Positions 53,137 through 61,442 of a stretch of DNA of 64,000 nt are shown here, in pieces. Source of the stretch: Cryobacterium adonitolivorans (GTDB lineage: Bacteria; Actinomycetota; Actinomycetes; Actinomycetales; Microbacteriaceae); contig NZ_SOFL01000053.1 in assembly GCF_004402695.1 (NCBI RefSeq), positions 450 through 64,449 on the forward strand. Direction: 5' to 3'. A program made the position numbers and the translations under genes. The first letter of the stretch is position 1. Every line of letters starts with the position of its first letter. Under the pieces are notes generated by a model. The model was not told the DNA's origin. It searched no databases and worked only from the letters and a program-made list of their open reading frames with translations.

Positions 53137-54210
53137 ATGATGCCAGAGGACTACCACCATCAATTCTTGAGGGAGCGCTCGCAGGAGTTCGGCGAAGACC
53201 GTTGCTTCATCTGCGGTCGCCACATACCGCTCGGTGATCCCTTTCGCACCGAGGAGCATGTGTTTCCGAAGTGGCTGCAGCGCGAACTGGATCTCTGGGA
53301 CGGCACGGTTCATCAGCTGAACGACGAACGCCTGGCATATCGTCGGCTTACCGTGCCATGTTGCAGCCCGTGCAACGGGGGAGACCTCAAGGCCGTAGAG
53401 GATCGAGTGAAGGCCGCGTTCCTAGAAGGGCTAGAGCCCTTCAAGAGATTGGATCGTCGCGACCTGTTTATCTGGTTCGGGAAGATCTATTACGGCATCG
53501 TCTACAAGGAAAGCCTCCGTCCGATGCTCGCCAGGGACCAAGACGGGCAGCGGCTTGTCCCAGAGTCACATCTCAAGACTGTGGCCTTCCATCACTTCTT
53601 GCTGCAATCGGCAGGAGGACACGTCAGTTGGCATCCTGAGCAGCCAGGACCCGCCAGCTTTCATTTCTTTGAATGTCTGGACTCCGACACTTCGACACGC
53701 CGGTTCGACTACCTGGATGATCTCTTCGTCCCGGTCCTCGGCCTTCGACTCGGGAAGATCGGTGTCGTGTGCGTTCTTCAAGACTGGGGGCGGTCCGAAA
53801 ACGTTCAACAGCTCCAGCTCAACGCAGCTCGTGAAATGCAGTTGCATCCAACGCAGTTCCGAGAGGCCTACGCGAGATTGAACTACATGACAAAGGTGTC
53901 TTGGAGCGACAAGAAGCACATGATCATCGGGGGAGACGGCTCGGCAGTCGTCATGGCGGGTGATCCGGGAGAGTTCACTGGAACATTCGTGGTCGAGGAC
54001 TACGCACAAATCTTGTCGTCGGTCTGGGAAGTGCCGCTTTCCTCTATATACCGGGACGGCTCCACCTTCTCAACAATCTGTGACCCGCTCGGACGTCCAA
54101 CGCCTGCCAAGAGTCATGACGTGCTGTTCTGCGCCCCACTGGGTAGTACAGGACTTTGGCCGGGGCATCTGGTGGATACGAGCAGCCACGAACATGAGGC
54201 GCTTCCCTAG
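53137..54210 (+). CDS. HNH-type nuclease, candidate restriction enzyme
   Basis: 357 residues. N-terminal HNH-like zinc site: C23-x2-C26, E40-H41-VFPKW, then CCSPCN with C76-x2-C79-N80. This EHVFPKW variant occurs in predicted HNH endonucleases. Residues 100-357 have no family I recognise; DLFIWFGKIYYGIVY suggests a helical region, and the rest is mixed alpha/beta. It is convergent with the DNA methyltransferase (stops one base apart), so the pair may be a restriction-modification unit. Its start is tandem ATG ATG. Confidence 0.7.
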   Translation: MMPEDYHHQFLRERSQEFGEDRCFICGRHIPLGDPFRTEEHVFPKWLQRELDLWDGTVHQLNDERLAYRRLTVPCCSPCNGGDLKAVEDRVKAAFLEGLEPFKRLDRRDLFIWFGKIYYGIVYKESLRPMLARDQDGQRLVPESHLKTVAFHHFLLQSAGGHVSWHPEQPGPASFHFFECLDSDTSTRRFDYLDDLFVPVLGLRLGKIGVVCVLQDWGRSENVQQLQLNAAREMQLHPTQFREAYARLNYMTKVSWSDKKHMIIGGDGSAVVMAGDPGEFTGTFVVEDYAQILSSVWEVPLSSIYRDGSTFSTICDPLGRPTPAKSHDVLFCAPLGSTGLWPGHLVDTSSHEHEALP

Positions 54211-54211
54211 C

Positions 54212-55327
54212 TCAGGCTTCCCATGCCAAGTCGAGACGACGAAAACGCGCACGAGCTAACTCAACGTATGAGCTTTCGAGATCAACGGAAACAACCCGAC
54301 CGCCAGCCCTGACGACCGCTTCTGCAACTGCTCCACTCCCACAAAACGGGTCAAGCCAAGTTGTCCCGTGTTTGACCCCCACGAGTGTACAAAGCCATTC
54401 AAGTAGGGCCTGGCTCTTCACCGTGGGGGCGCTTACTCCGTTCACTCGAGGTCGCTCAGACAGTGGCGCACGGGGCGCATATTTCAATGAAGAGAAGAAC
54501 CGGCTTGGTCGGTCCTTCCCATCGGCGTACTTGGTTCTGCCCTGTTCATCAATCGCCCGGAGCCCGCAGTCCTCAGAACATGCGGACGCGACGCACCCTC
54601 TAGCGTGTTCAAACAGGATGTTGGTGGGGTGCCGACCATCCGGCGCTGGTGTTGACCTAATCGCAGGTCGGGACACCGACCAAGCAGCAGACGGCGTTAC
54701 ACGTCCAGGGGTTCTTGCTCGACCCAGGTCGTCTGTCGGGATTCGAAGCGCTGCAGTGTGGAATCCGCCTGTGCCGCCGTTAGCGATCGCTCCAACGAGG
54801 GACTCATTCCGTTGCAAATTACGGGCGAGGGTAATCGGTTCGTACGCGGGCTTCAGATGTGACGTGTATCCCGTGTAGTCCGACGACAGGTCTTCAAAGC
54901 CAGTGCGATTTAGCTCGGTATCGATGCCGCGATTCCCTGGATTGAACCCATGGCTCTTCACATGGGCGACGGAATCGACGATCCGCCATCCTCCGTCTTC
55001 TATAGCGGTGGCCTGACGATGGCCGGTTCGACTGTGGCCGAAGGAAGCAAGGTTGCCGCCAGGCCTGACCACTTGCCTTAGCGCGGACCAGAAGGATGGG
55101 TCGAAAGCGATTCCGCTGGTGTCCCAATGCGAGCCTGAGCGACGGTCAGCAGTGATGCCAAGACCGTAAGGGGCATCGGAAATCACGCCGTCGAACTCCC
55201 CGGTATGCCCGGTAGACAGATAGTCGCGAATGTCGGCATTGATAAGTGTCGCTGCATCGCTCGGCATTCCCATAGGCCCAACGATACGAGACGGTGGTTC
55301 GGCCAGCTCCCTCGGACTCAACGGCAC
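54212..55327 (-). CDS. DNA methyltransferase (beta-class order, N4/N6 type)
   Basis: 371 residues, GTG start. Catalytic motif IV SDAPYG (D51-A-P-Y54) is near the N-terminus and the AdoMet-binding motif DPFCGSG (326-332) near the C-terminus. This order is that of beta-class adenine-N6/cytosine-N4 methyltransferases. The middle region (about 130-260) likely reads the target site. It is convergent with the HNH gene and divergent from the fused nuclease/methylase, with 74 bases between starts. The DAPY form deviates from canonical DPPY but is known among phage and plasmid enzymes. ATG 55271 is an alternative start. Confidence 0.83.
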   Translation of the reverse strand: MPLSPRELAEPPSRIVGPMGMPSDAATLINADIRDYLSTGHTGEFDGVISDAPYGLGITADRRSGSHWDTSGIAFDPSFWSALRQVVRPGGNLASFGHSRTGHRQATAIEDGGWRIVDSVAHVKSHGFNPGNRGIDTELNRTGFEDLSSDYTGYTSHLKPAYEPITLARNLQRNESLVGAIANGGTGGFHTAALRIPTDDLGRARTPGRVTPSAAWSVSRPAIRSTPAPDGRHPTNILFEHARGCVASACSEDCGLRAIDEQGRTKYADGKDRPSRFFSSLKYAPRAPLSERPRVNGVSAPTVKSQALLEWLCTLVGVKHGTTWLDPFCGSGAVAEAVVRAGGRVVSVDLESSYVELARARFRRLDLAWEA

Positions 55328-55401
55328 GCAGTCGATTGCCGACTCCAGGGTTGCGTCGTGCGCCGTCCTTCGCCACTGAGAGTTAACGGTTAGATGGGGG
55401 A

Positions 55402-58400
55402 ATGCCGACCAGTGCTGCCGATGATTACGTCTCGGTCCTCCGTGATATCCAGCTTTCGCCTCATGCCGTCGAACCGGAGGCCCAGCTGACCAGGCCAGTC
55501 GCGGATCTGTTTGAAGGCCTCAGCCGGGAAGCAGGCATTGGCGTACTCTTCCTGCAGCGGGAGGCTCAGCTTGAAGGAGTGCGACCTGATTTCGCAGCAT
55601 CGATAGATGGACGGCCTTGTGGATGGGTAGAGCTCAAGCGGCCAGGCCACTCCCTCGAAGGATCAGAGTGGATGGGACGCGAAATAGCGCAATGGGCTTC
55701 GCTGGCCCAACTCGACTCCCTTCTGGTCTGCAACGGGGAAGCAGTTCGCCTTTACCGCGCGGGTGAGCAGATTGGCGAAGAAGCTATCCTGCCATCTGAC
55801 GACGGCACATGGGACGGGGCGCCCCTAGTCGCGTTATTGCAACTTTTCGCGACGATGAGACCGCCAGTGATTCGTGGTGTTCACCAGCTGGCAGTGGTCC
55901 TAGCCCCTATGGCGCGGCTATTGCGGGAACGAGTAGCCGCCGGTCTGACCGATGAGACGCCAAGGCCCGTCATCGCACAAGCGAAGGCGGTGTGGGCGGC
56001 AAACGTTCACGAGAAAGTAACCGACTCTCAATTTGCGTCCGACTTGGCACAGGTGATTGCCTACAGCCTCGCCATCGCAGCGTTGAGCGGCGGCGGAGAT
56101 TCGAACGACGACGGCTTTGTGTCCTTGTCAGAGGCCCGACAAACCCTCCGGATCAGCAATGCAGTTCTTGCCGCCGCCCTTGGTCCGGTACTCGATATCC
56201 CTGGGCTTTCGGAAGAACTAGCCGTTGAGATTGGTGCCATCGAACGCTTGGTGTCAGTCGTTGACAGCCGAGCGATTGGGGCGGCCAAGGACAACCGAGG
56301 TGAACCGTGGTTGTGGTTCTACGAGGATTTCCTCTATGCGTACGATCCAATCGCGCGGGAGAAGGCCGGCGTGTATTACACGCCAGTCGATGTTGTGCAG
56401 TCTCAGGTTCAGCACGTCGACTTCATTCTCAGGAAGCTATTTTCGAAGAAGCTCAGCTTCGCTGATGCTTCGGTTGTCACGTTGGACCCCGCAGCAGGAT
56501 CGGGCACGTACCCCCTGGCTGTGATCGACCAGGCGCAGAAAGTCGCAATAGAGGTGCGTGGCGCGGCGGGGCCCAAGCAGGTTGTGAAACAACTAGCGGC
56601 CAACGTGATCGCCTTTGAGATACTGCCGGGGCCTTACGCAGTGGCCCAGCTGCGGATTGGCCGTCGGCTCGCCGACATGGACAACTCGTTGTTCCCGCCC
56701 GGGAACGTCAGGGTCTACTTGACAGACACTCTTGAAGATCCGAATGTGATTCCTGTTGCACTGCCCCTTTGGGGAGATGTCCAAGTGTTGGCCGAGGAGA
56801 GGGAACGTGCACGCGGGGTAAAGCACGACCAGCCCGTCACGGTAATCCTCGGCAACCCACCTTACGAACGAGGAGTAAAGGCAGACGGTAAGTGGGTTGT
56901 CAACCCGTCTAGCGGACGGTCGTTGTTTGACGATGTGATCGAGCCTGCGAAGACGGCTGGCATCATCTTCAGCGCCCAAGCAAGCCTTTACAACCACTAC
57001 GTCTACTTCTGGAGATGGGCACTCTGGAAAGCGTTTGAACAAGAACCCGACAGTCCAGCTGTTGTCAGCTTCATCACGGCATCCTCGTGGCTGAGCAATC
57101 CAGTCTTCGTGGGCCTGAGAGGTATTGCCCTTGAACATGCCGACGAAATTTGGGTGACGGACTTGGGCGGTGAGGGGCGGGGCAACAACGCTGAAGACAA
57201 CGTATTTGCGATTCAGACGCCCGTCGCTATCGTGACGGTATTCCGACGGGGGAAGGGCCAGAAGACGCCCGCCACGGTTTATTACCGGCGGGTCTCCGGT
57301 AAGAGGGCGGACAAGCTCCACGAGCTTCGGACGTTGTCGAATCCGCACGAGTCACCAAGTGACTGGACGGAACTTGCGGGCAACGCCACGCTCGGCTTTG
57401 TTCCAATTCCGGCCCGTACTCAATGGGAGACGTTTCCCAACCTCGTAGACATTTTTCCCTGGCAGCAGCCAGGCGTGAAGGTCAACCGGGCGTGGCCCTA
57501 CGCCACTCAACGAGAGGTCTTGCGGAAGCGTTGGGACTCCTTGCTCGCAACGCCGAACGCAGTCGCACGCGCAGAGAAGTTCGTCACTCCGTCGTCCGGC
57601 CGCAACATATTCACTCAGGTCTCTGGGATGCAGAAGATTTCGGAACTCCTCCCGGGAGCCAGCCCTCGTTCCATAGTCAGATACGCCGCCCGCCCGTTCG
57701 ATCAGCAATGGATTCTCAATGATCCCCGCTTGATAAATCTCGAACGACCGGCGCTCTGGGCATCGCTGTCCCACCAACAACTATTTATGTGTTCGATGAA
57801 CACGAGTCCCTTGGGCCATGGCCCGGCCATCACCGTAGCCGTAGCCCCGCCCGACTTGCACTATTTCAGAGGGAGCTTCGGAGGAAAGGATGTGATTCCG
57901 CTCTATCGGGACGCCACCGGAACTCCGAACCTACCGGCAGGACTAACGGCGCTCCTCGCCGTGACCTATGGCTATGCCGTCGCACCGGAGGACGTCGCGG
58001 CATACGCTTTCGGCATCCTCGCCCAGCCAGGCTTTCGTGAACTGTTCAAGTCCGAGTTGGAGGTTCCGGGGGCGAGAGTGCCATTTACCAAGGACCCGAT
58101 CCTGTTTGCGCGCACACGCGACGTTGGAGCTGACCTCATCTACGCGCAAACATTCGGTTCCCGCCTAACAAGTCGCGCGTCTAAGGACGACTTTTCACAA
58201 CTATTCGGACTCACTTGGCTCAAACCCGTTACTCGCCTTCACGACGATTCTGAAATTTCGTATGACGCACCAACGAGGACGTTGACTGTGGCCGACGGCG
58301 AACTGACTGGCGTATCCCCGGACGTGTGGGAGTTCTCTGTGAGTGGATGGCCGGTGGTACAACGGTGGCTGCAGAACAGGAGCGCCCTCGGGCGGGGCCA

Positions 58401-58620
58401 TATCCGGACGAAGCCGAAACCGCTCGACAAGATCCGTCCCACTCAGTGGATAGACGAGTGGAACGATGAACTGCTCGACCTCCTCAAGGCACTCACTCGG
58501 ACAGTCAACCTAAAGGCCGAACAAGAGCTCTTGCTTCAGGAAGTGCTCCAATCGGACCTTTTCGACGTCGCAGAGTTCCCTATTCCCACGGACGCGGAGC
58601 GAGCAGAACCGAGCCACTAG
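55402..58620 (+). CDS. Fused restriction nuclease/adenine methylase (type IIG-like)
   Basis: 1,072 residues. The N-terminal PD-(D/E)xK nuclease reads RPDF (D63) then VELK (E77, K79). A helical linker is followed by an N6-adenine methylase core with WLWFYEDFLYAYD, motif I LDPAAGSGT (D362) and motif IV NPPY (485-488). The C-terminal part (about 640-1,000) resembles the specificity region of type IIG/type ISP enzymes, but there is no helicase between nuclease and methylase. A single protein would both cut and modify. The separate methyltransferase next to it may protect the second strand. Confidence 0.82.
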   Translation: MPTSAADDYVSVLRDIQLSPHAVEPEAQLTRPVADLFEGLSREAGIGVLFLQREAQLEGVRPDFAASIDGRPCGWVELKRPGHSLEGSEWMGREIAQWASLAQLDSLLVCNGEAVRLYRAGEQIGEEAILPSDDGTWDGAPLVALLQLFATMRPPVIRGVHQLAVVLAPMARLLRERVAAGLTDETPRPVIAQAKAVWAANVHEKVTDSQFASDLAQVIAYSLAIAALSGGGDSNDDGFVSLSEARQTLRISNAVLAAALGPVLDIPGLSEELAVEIGAIERLVSVVDSRAIGAAKDNRGEPWLWFYEDFLYAYDPIAREKAGVYYTPVDVVQSQVQHVDFILRKLFSKKLSFADASVVTLDPAAGSGTYPLAVIDQAQKVAIEVRGAAGPKQVVKQLAANVIAFEILPGPYAVAQLRIGRRLADMDNSLFPPGNVRVYLTDTLEDPNVIPVALPLWGDVQVLAEERERARGVKHDQPVTVILGNPPYERGVKADGKWVVNPSSGRSLFDDVIEPAKTAGIIFSAQASLYNHYVYFWRWALWKAFEQEPDSPAVVSFITASSWLSNPVFVGLRGIALEHADEIWVTDLGGEGRGNNAEDNVFAIQTPVAIVTVFRRGKGQKTPATVYYRRVSGKRADKLHELRTLSNPHESPSDWTELAGNATLGFVPIPARTQWETFPNLVDIFPWQQPGVKVNRAWPYATQREVLRKRWDSLLATPNAVARAEKFVTPSSGRNIFTQVSGMQKISELLPGASPRSIVRYAARPFDQQWILNDPRLINLERPALWASLSHQQLFMCSMNTSPLGHGPAITVAVAPPDLHYFRGSFGGKDVIPLYRDATGTPNLPAGLTALLAVTYGYAVAPEDVAAYAFGILAQPGFRELFKSELEVPGARVPFTKDPILFARTRDVGADLIYAQTFGSRLTSRASKDDFSQLFGLTWLKPVTRLHDDSEISYDAPTRTLTVADGELTGVSPDVWEFSVSGWPVVQRWLQNRSALGRGHIRTKPKPLDKIRPTQWIDEWNDELLDLLKALTRTVNLKAEQELLLQEVLQSDLFDVAEFPIPTDAERAEPSH

Positions 58621-58644
58621 GAACCTACGGGGCGACGCGAGTCG

Positions 58645-58727
58645 GGGCGGAGTCGAACCGATTGCCGCGCGGTAGTGAATCAGCGACCCGTCGACTCCTC
58701 TACAGAGGTGCGCCAACCGCCCCCATG
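58645..58727 (-). other. tRNA-like palindromic sequence near the right end of the element
   Basis: On the minus strand GGGGCGG pairs with CCGCCCC over 7 bp, and GGTTCGA sits where a T-loop would be. The T-stem is only three pairs, the D-arm lacks GG, and no good anticodon stem forms. It may be a decayed tRNA or a terminator after the nuclease/methylase gene. The 439-base gap (58,621-59,059) otherwise holds attR and no gene. Confidence 0.3.
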
Positions 58728-58923
58728 TTCCCGTCGAGGTGCGGCAGGTTGGCCTGCATAGACGCCGATCTTGGACTGTCTTTTCGTCACCACTAGTCTT
58801 CGGGCGGCTGCGGGCACACTTGGCGACCCGTTGGATCTCTGACGCGTCTACGTCCTCAACGGGCCGTAGGGCCTGGGGGTGTTTGCAGTACCCATTTTTC
58901 AAGGCAATTCCAGAAAAGATGCA

Positions 58924-58984
58924 TTAAGAACGTGTCGGGTTTGCGATTTTCCCCAGGCTGTTCGTGCTGCAGGCCGGCTTCTAG
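58924..58984 (+). other. tadC: attR and displaced 3' end of tadC
   Basis: Element sequence TTA-AGA-ACGTGT-CGGG ends at the TT core (58940-58941). From 58940 the frame reads TTT GCG ATT TTC CCC ... GGC TTC TAG, encoding FAIFPRLFVLQAGF, the expected TadC C-terminus, ending at 58,984. Confidence 0.88.
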
Positions 58985-59059
58985 ACATCCCCGACCAGAA
59001 CCGATCCAGCCGAACCGCCCCGCTTCATCCGTGCCCCACCCGAGAGAAAGCAGGACACC

Positions 59060-59245
59060 GTGAGCGTTACCACCCAGCTTCAGGACCGTATCCGCAGAGG
59101 GCTGCACGACGAGAGCGGTGACGTGCCGGGCTGGGTGTTGATCACCCTGATGACGGCTGGGCTCGTCATGATCATCTGGGGTCTGGCCGGCCCCGCCCTC
59201 AGCGGCATCTTCGAGCAAGCCATCGATCGGGTCAGTGGCATCTAG
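59060..59245 (+). CDS. Flp/Tad pilin-like small protein
   Basis: 61 residues, GTG start. A short cytoplasmic leader with ESGD before the hydrophobic helix (VPGWVLITLMTAGLVMIIWGLAGPAL) is like Flp-type prepilins, where cleavage by a prepilin peptidase occurs just before the helix. AGAAAGCAGGA lies upstream. In an undisturbed locus it would follow tadC by about 75 bases. Here it is cut off from tadABC by the element. Confidence 0.75.
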   Translation: MSVTTQLQDRIRRGLHDESGDVPGWVLITLMTAGLVMIIWGLAGPALSGIFEQAIDRVSGI

Positions 59246-59264
59246 CGGATGCCCTGATACCGAA

Positions 59265-59675
59265 ATGATCCGCAGGTGGCGGTGTGCGCCGGGCGCCGCC
59301 GAGCGTGGCACGGCGGTGGCCGAATTCGTGATGGTGGCGGCGCTACTCACCGCGCTCACGCTGGCCGTGCTGCAGCTCGCGCTCGCCCTGCACATCCGCA
59401 ACACGGTGCTGGACGCGGCAGCGGAAGGCGCCCGGTACGCCGCGCTGGCCGACAGCGGCCTTGCGCAAGGCGCCGCACGCAGCCGTGACCTGATCACAGC
59501 GGCACTGGGACCGGCCTACGCCGCCGATGTCACCGCCAGCTACGCCGATGTCGCCGGACAGGCCGGCGTGCAGGTGCGGGTGGTGGCCCCGCTGCCGATG
59601 TTCGGACTGCTGGGCATGGACCGTGGCCTGGAGGTGAGGGGACATGCGGCCGTGGAGGGGCTGGAAACCGGGTGA
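59265..59675 (+). CDS. TadE-like pseudopilin
   Basis: 136 residues from ATG 59265. N-terminal ERGTAVAEFVMVAALLTALTLAVLQLAL is the TadE helix with its conserved Glu, followed by LHIRNTVLDAAAEGARYAALAD. Minor pilin of the Tad system, secreted across the membrane. The last 32 bases overlap the next gene, indicating coupling. A GTG at 59235 is an alternative start. Confidence 0.85.
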   Translation: MIRRWRCAPGAAERGTAVAEFVMVAALLTALTLAVLQLALALHIRNTVLDAAAEGARYAALADSGLAQGAARSRDLITAALGPAYAADVTASYADVAGQAGVQVRVVAPLPMFGLLGMDRGLEVRGHAAVEGLETG

Positions 59676-60120
59676 CCGATGGTGGCTGCCGACCGGAGAC
59701 CGCGGGTCGGCCTCTCTCGAGTTCATCACCGCCGGCCTGATCCTGTTGGTGCCGCTGGTCTACCTGGTGCTGACGATGTCGGTGGTGCAGGGGGGTGCAT
59801 TCGCCGTGGAGGGTGCGGCCCGGCAGGCGGCCCGGGTCTACGTCCAGGCGCCCACCCACGGCGACGCTGAGGCCCGCGCCGAGCGTGCCGTACTGGTGGG
59901 GCTGGCCGACTACGGAATAGATGCGGCCGACGCCGAGGTGAGCATCACATGCCAGGGGTCCGCCGTGTGCCTGTCCCGCCGCAGCGTGGTGACCGTGACA
60001 GTGCGGGTTGTCGTCGACCTGCCCTTCGTGCCCGCCGTCATCACCCAATCTCACGGTGGCAGCATCCCGCTGCAGGCTTCGGCCACCCAAACGGTGTCCA
60101 GATTCTGGCACGAGGGGTGA
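59644..60120 (+). CDS. TadE/TadF-like pseudopilin
   Basis: 158 residues. DRGSASLEFITAGLILLVPLVYLVLTMSVVQ has the Glu-bearing pilin helix, then AFAVEGAARQAARVYV. Two cysteines (TCQGSAVCL) may form a disulfide outside the cell. The stop overlaps or abuts the next gene. It is part of the pilin block downstream of the element. Confidence 0.85.
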   Translation: MRPWRGWKPGDRWWLPTGDRGSASLEFITAGLILLVPLVYLVLTMSVVQGGAFAVEGAARQAARVYVQAPTHGDAEARAERAVLVGLADYGIDAADAEVSITCQGSAVCLSRRSVVTVTVRVVVDLPFVPAVITQSHGGSIPLQASATQTVSRFWHEG

Positions 60121-60125
60121 CCCCG

Positions 60126-60587
60126 ATGGCGCACAGGACCGACAGCGGCGTCGGCCGCGGCGACCGGAGCGAGGACGGTTCGACCCTGTTGCTCACGATC
60201 TTCTACGGCTTTTTGGCTCTCCTGGTGGTGCTGATTGTGGTGGCTGCCACGAGCCTCTACCTCGAGCGCAAGAAGCTCTTCACGCTGGCGGATGGTGCGG
60301 CGCTCGCCGCGGCCGAATCGTTCACCCTCGACTCGGTCGAGATCGAGGACGGTGAACTGCATGCGGCCCTGACGACCGGCGAGATCCGCGCCGCCGCGAC
60401 CGCGTACCTGGCCGCGGCGCCGCATCCGGGCATCGACAATCTGGTGCTGGCCCGCGCCGACACGGCGGACGGCCAAAGCGCAACGATCACCCTGCGAGCC
60501 TGGTGGCGTCCACCCGTGGTCACTCTGTTCGTGCCTGACGGCCTGCCCGTGGAGGTGACGGCGGTGGCCCGGTCGGTGTTCCACTGA
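60126..60587 (+). CDS. TadG-like pilus-assembly protein
   Basis: 153 residues from ATG 60126, with GAGGGGTGA upstream. It has SEDGSTLLLTIFYGFLALLVVLIVVAATSLYLERKKLFTLADGAALAAAES (gapped), the single N-terminal helix and Ala-rich follow-up of small TadG-like proteins (they lack the VWA domain of full TadG). It closes the Tad locus. No prepilin peptidase gene is in the window. Confidence 0.82.
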   Translation: MAHRTDSGVGRGDRSEDGSTLLLTIFYGFLALLVVLIVVAATSLYLERKKLFTLADGAALAAAESFTLDSVEIEDGELHAALTTGEIRAAATAYLAAAPHPGIDNLVLARADTADGQSATITLRAWWRPPVVTLFVPDGLPVEVTAVARSVFH

Positions 60588-60724
60588 TCTGAGCCGAGGG
60601 CTCCCTGCTGTTCACCGGGGTACACCGCGGCTCTGCGCGGCCCGGTTACCGTCGTCGTGTTAGTCCGGGTCCAGCGTCAACTTACACACCAAGTTCGAGG
60701 GGAAACACCCTGTACCGGGCGTCC

Positions 60725-61442
60725 ATGTCATCCATCTGACGGCCCGGGCGCAGCGCGCTCATGGTCGCAGCCACCGGCCTCATCGCCGGCGCCAGCATCC
60801 TTGCTCCTGCAGGTCGAAGGCGCCAGCATAGACAAGCGCGACCACGCCGCGGATGCCTGCGGCCAGGTCGGCGAGACCGTCGACCTCGATGAGGCCGTGC
60901 AGTCTGCCCTCGCCTTCGCCAAGGCCGACGGCAACACCCTCTCGTAGTGCTCCTCCGCTGCGGCCGACCCGCTGGGCGTGGCCGACGTGATCGATGGCCA
61001 GGCCGTGTTCACCGGCACGGCGCCGACCGTCCCCGGGTAGTACACGGTCACCCTCACCGGTGTCCAGACCGGCGTCTCGGTGTCGACCACGCTGACCGAT
61101 GCCGCGGCGGGTTCGACCCCGGCGCCGACGGCTGCGCCGGCCGGGACGGTCTCAGGCACCGGCCGCACGAACACCGTGGCGGCACGAGTAGCAGCGGCCG
61201 TCGGCGGCGTCCTCGCGTCCACCGGCGCGCAGGTCGCTCCGCTGGTCGGCGCAGCCGCGCTGCTGCTGGCTGCGGGCGGGGTGCTCATCGCGGTTCGTCG
61301 TCTCCGTCACCGCCTCATCTGGCCCAACCTCGTTCGGGCCGGTCGCCTGGAAACCCAGCGCAGGCCGTTCCTGTCGGTGCGGCCCTCGTCGGGGGCAGGC
61401 CCAGGAATCGGCGCGCCAGGCTCGGTGGAGTTCCAAGGATGA
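60725..61442 (+). pseudogene. Decayed surface-anchored alkaline phosphatase (PhoA type)
   Basis: Signal-peptide-like start MSSI[28 protein letters not shown] at 60,725-60,815 has a TGA. A frame change and a large deletion then lead directly to the PhoA C-terminal motif [32 protein letters not shown], which is interrupted by TAG at 60,945-60,947. The same frame continues through an Ig-like part with TAG at 61,038-61,040 (VFTGTAPTVPG-stop-YTVTLTGVQTG). It ends with a wall-sorting-like motif LASTG, a hydrophobic helix and RRLRH. Most of the catalytic domain is missing. It is clearly non-functional. Confidence 0.8.

Larger units (their letters stand above)
48980..58941. mobile_element. 9.96-kb serine-integrase integrative element inserted in tadC
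   Basis: Boundaries come from two independent facts. First, the tadC C-terminus resumes in frame at 58,940. Second, the joined element ends form an attP with symmetric arms around the same TT core. Contents left to right: serine integrase; small protein; HUH Rep; hypothetical; Pra-like protein; 58-bp tandem repeats; HNH nuclease; DNA methyltransferase; fused nuclease/methylase; a right end with a tRNA-like palindrome. The base composition is visibly lower in GC than the flanks. No relaxase, FtsK-like translocase, capsid or portal gene is seen. Confidence 0.88.

Noticed and set aside
54372-54878. Plus-strand 168-codon frame inside the methyltransferase gene
   Set aside because: Antisense to the methyltransferase, whose catalytic motifs fix the coding strand.
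58645-58727. Functional tRNA gene
   Set aside because: The acceptor-like stem is good, but the T-stem has only three pairs, the D-loop lacks GG and no anticodon stem forms; kept only as a tRNA-like sequence.
58510-58902. Minus-strand frame across the right end of the element
   Set aside because: It crosses the stop of the nuclease/methylase and the tRNA-like palindrome, and has no ribosome binding site; a short excision-factor gene cannot be supported.
59060-60587. Pilin genes as cargo of the integrated element
   Set aside because: They lie beyond attR and belong to the interrupted Tad operon, as shown by the tadC end at 58,984.
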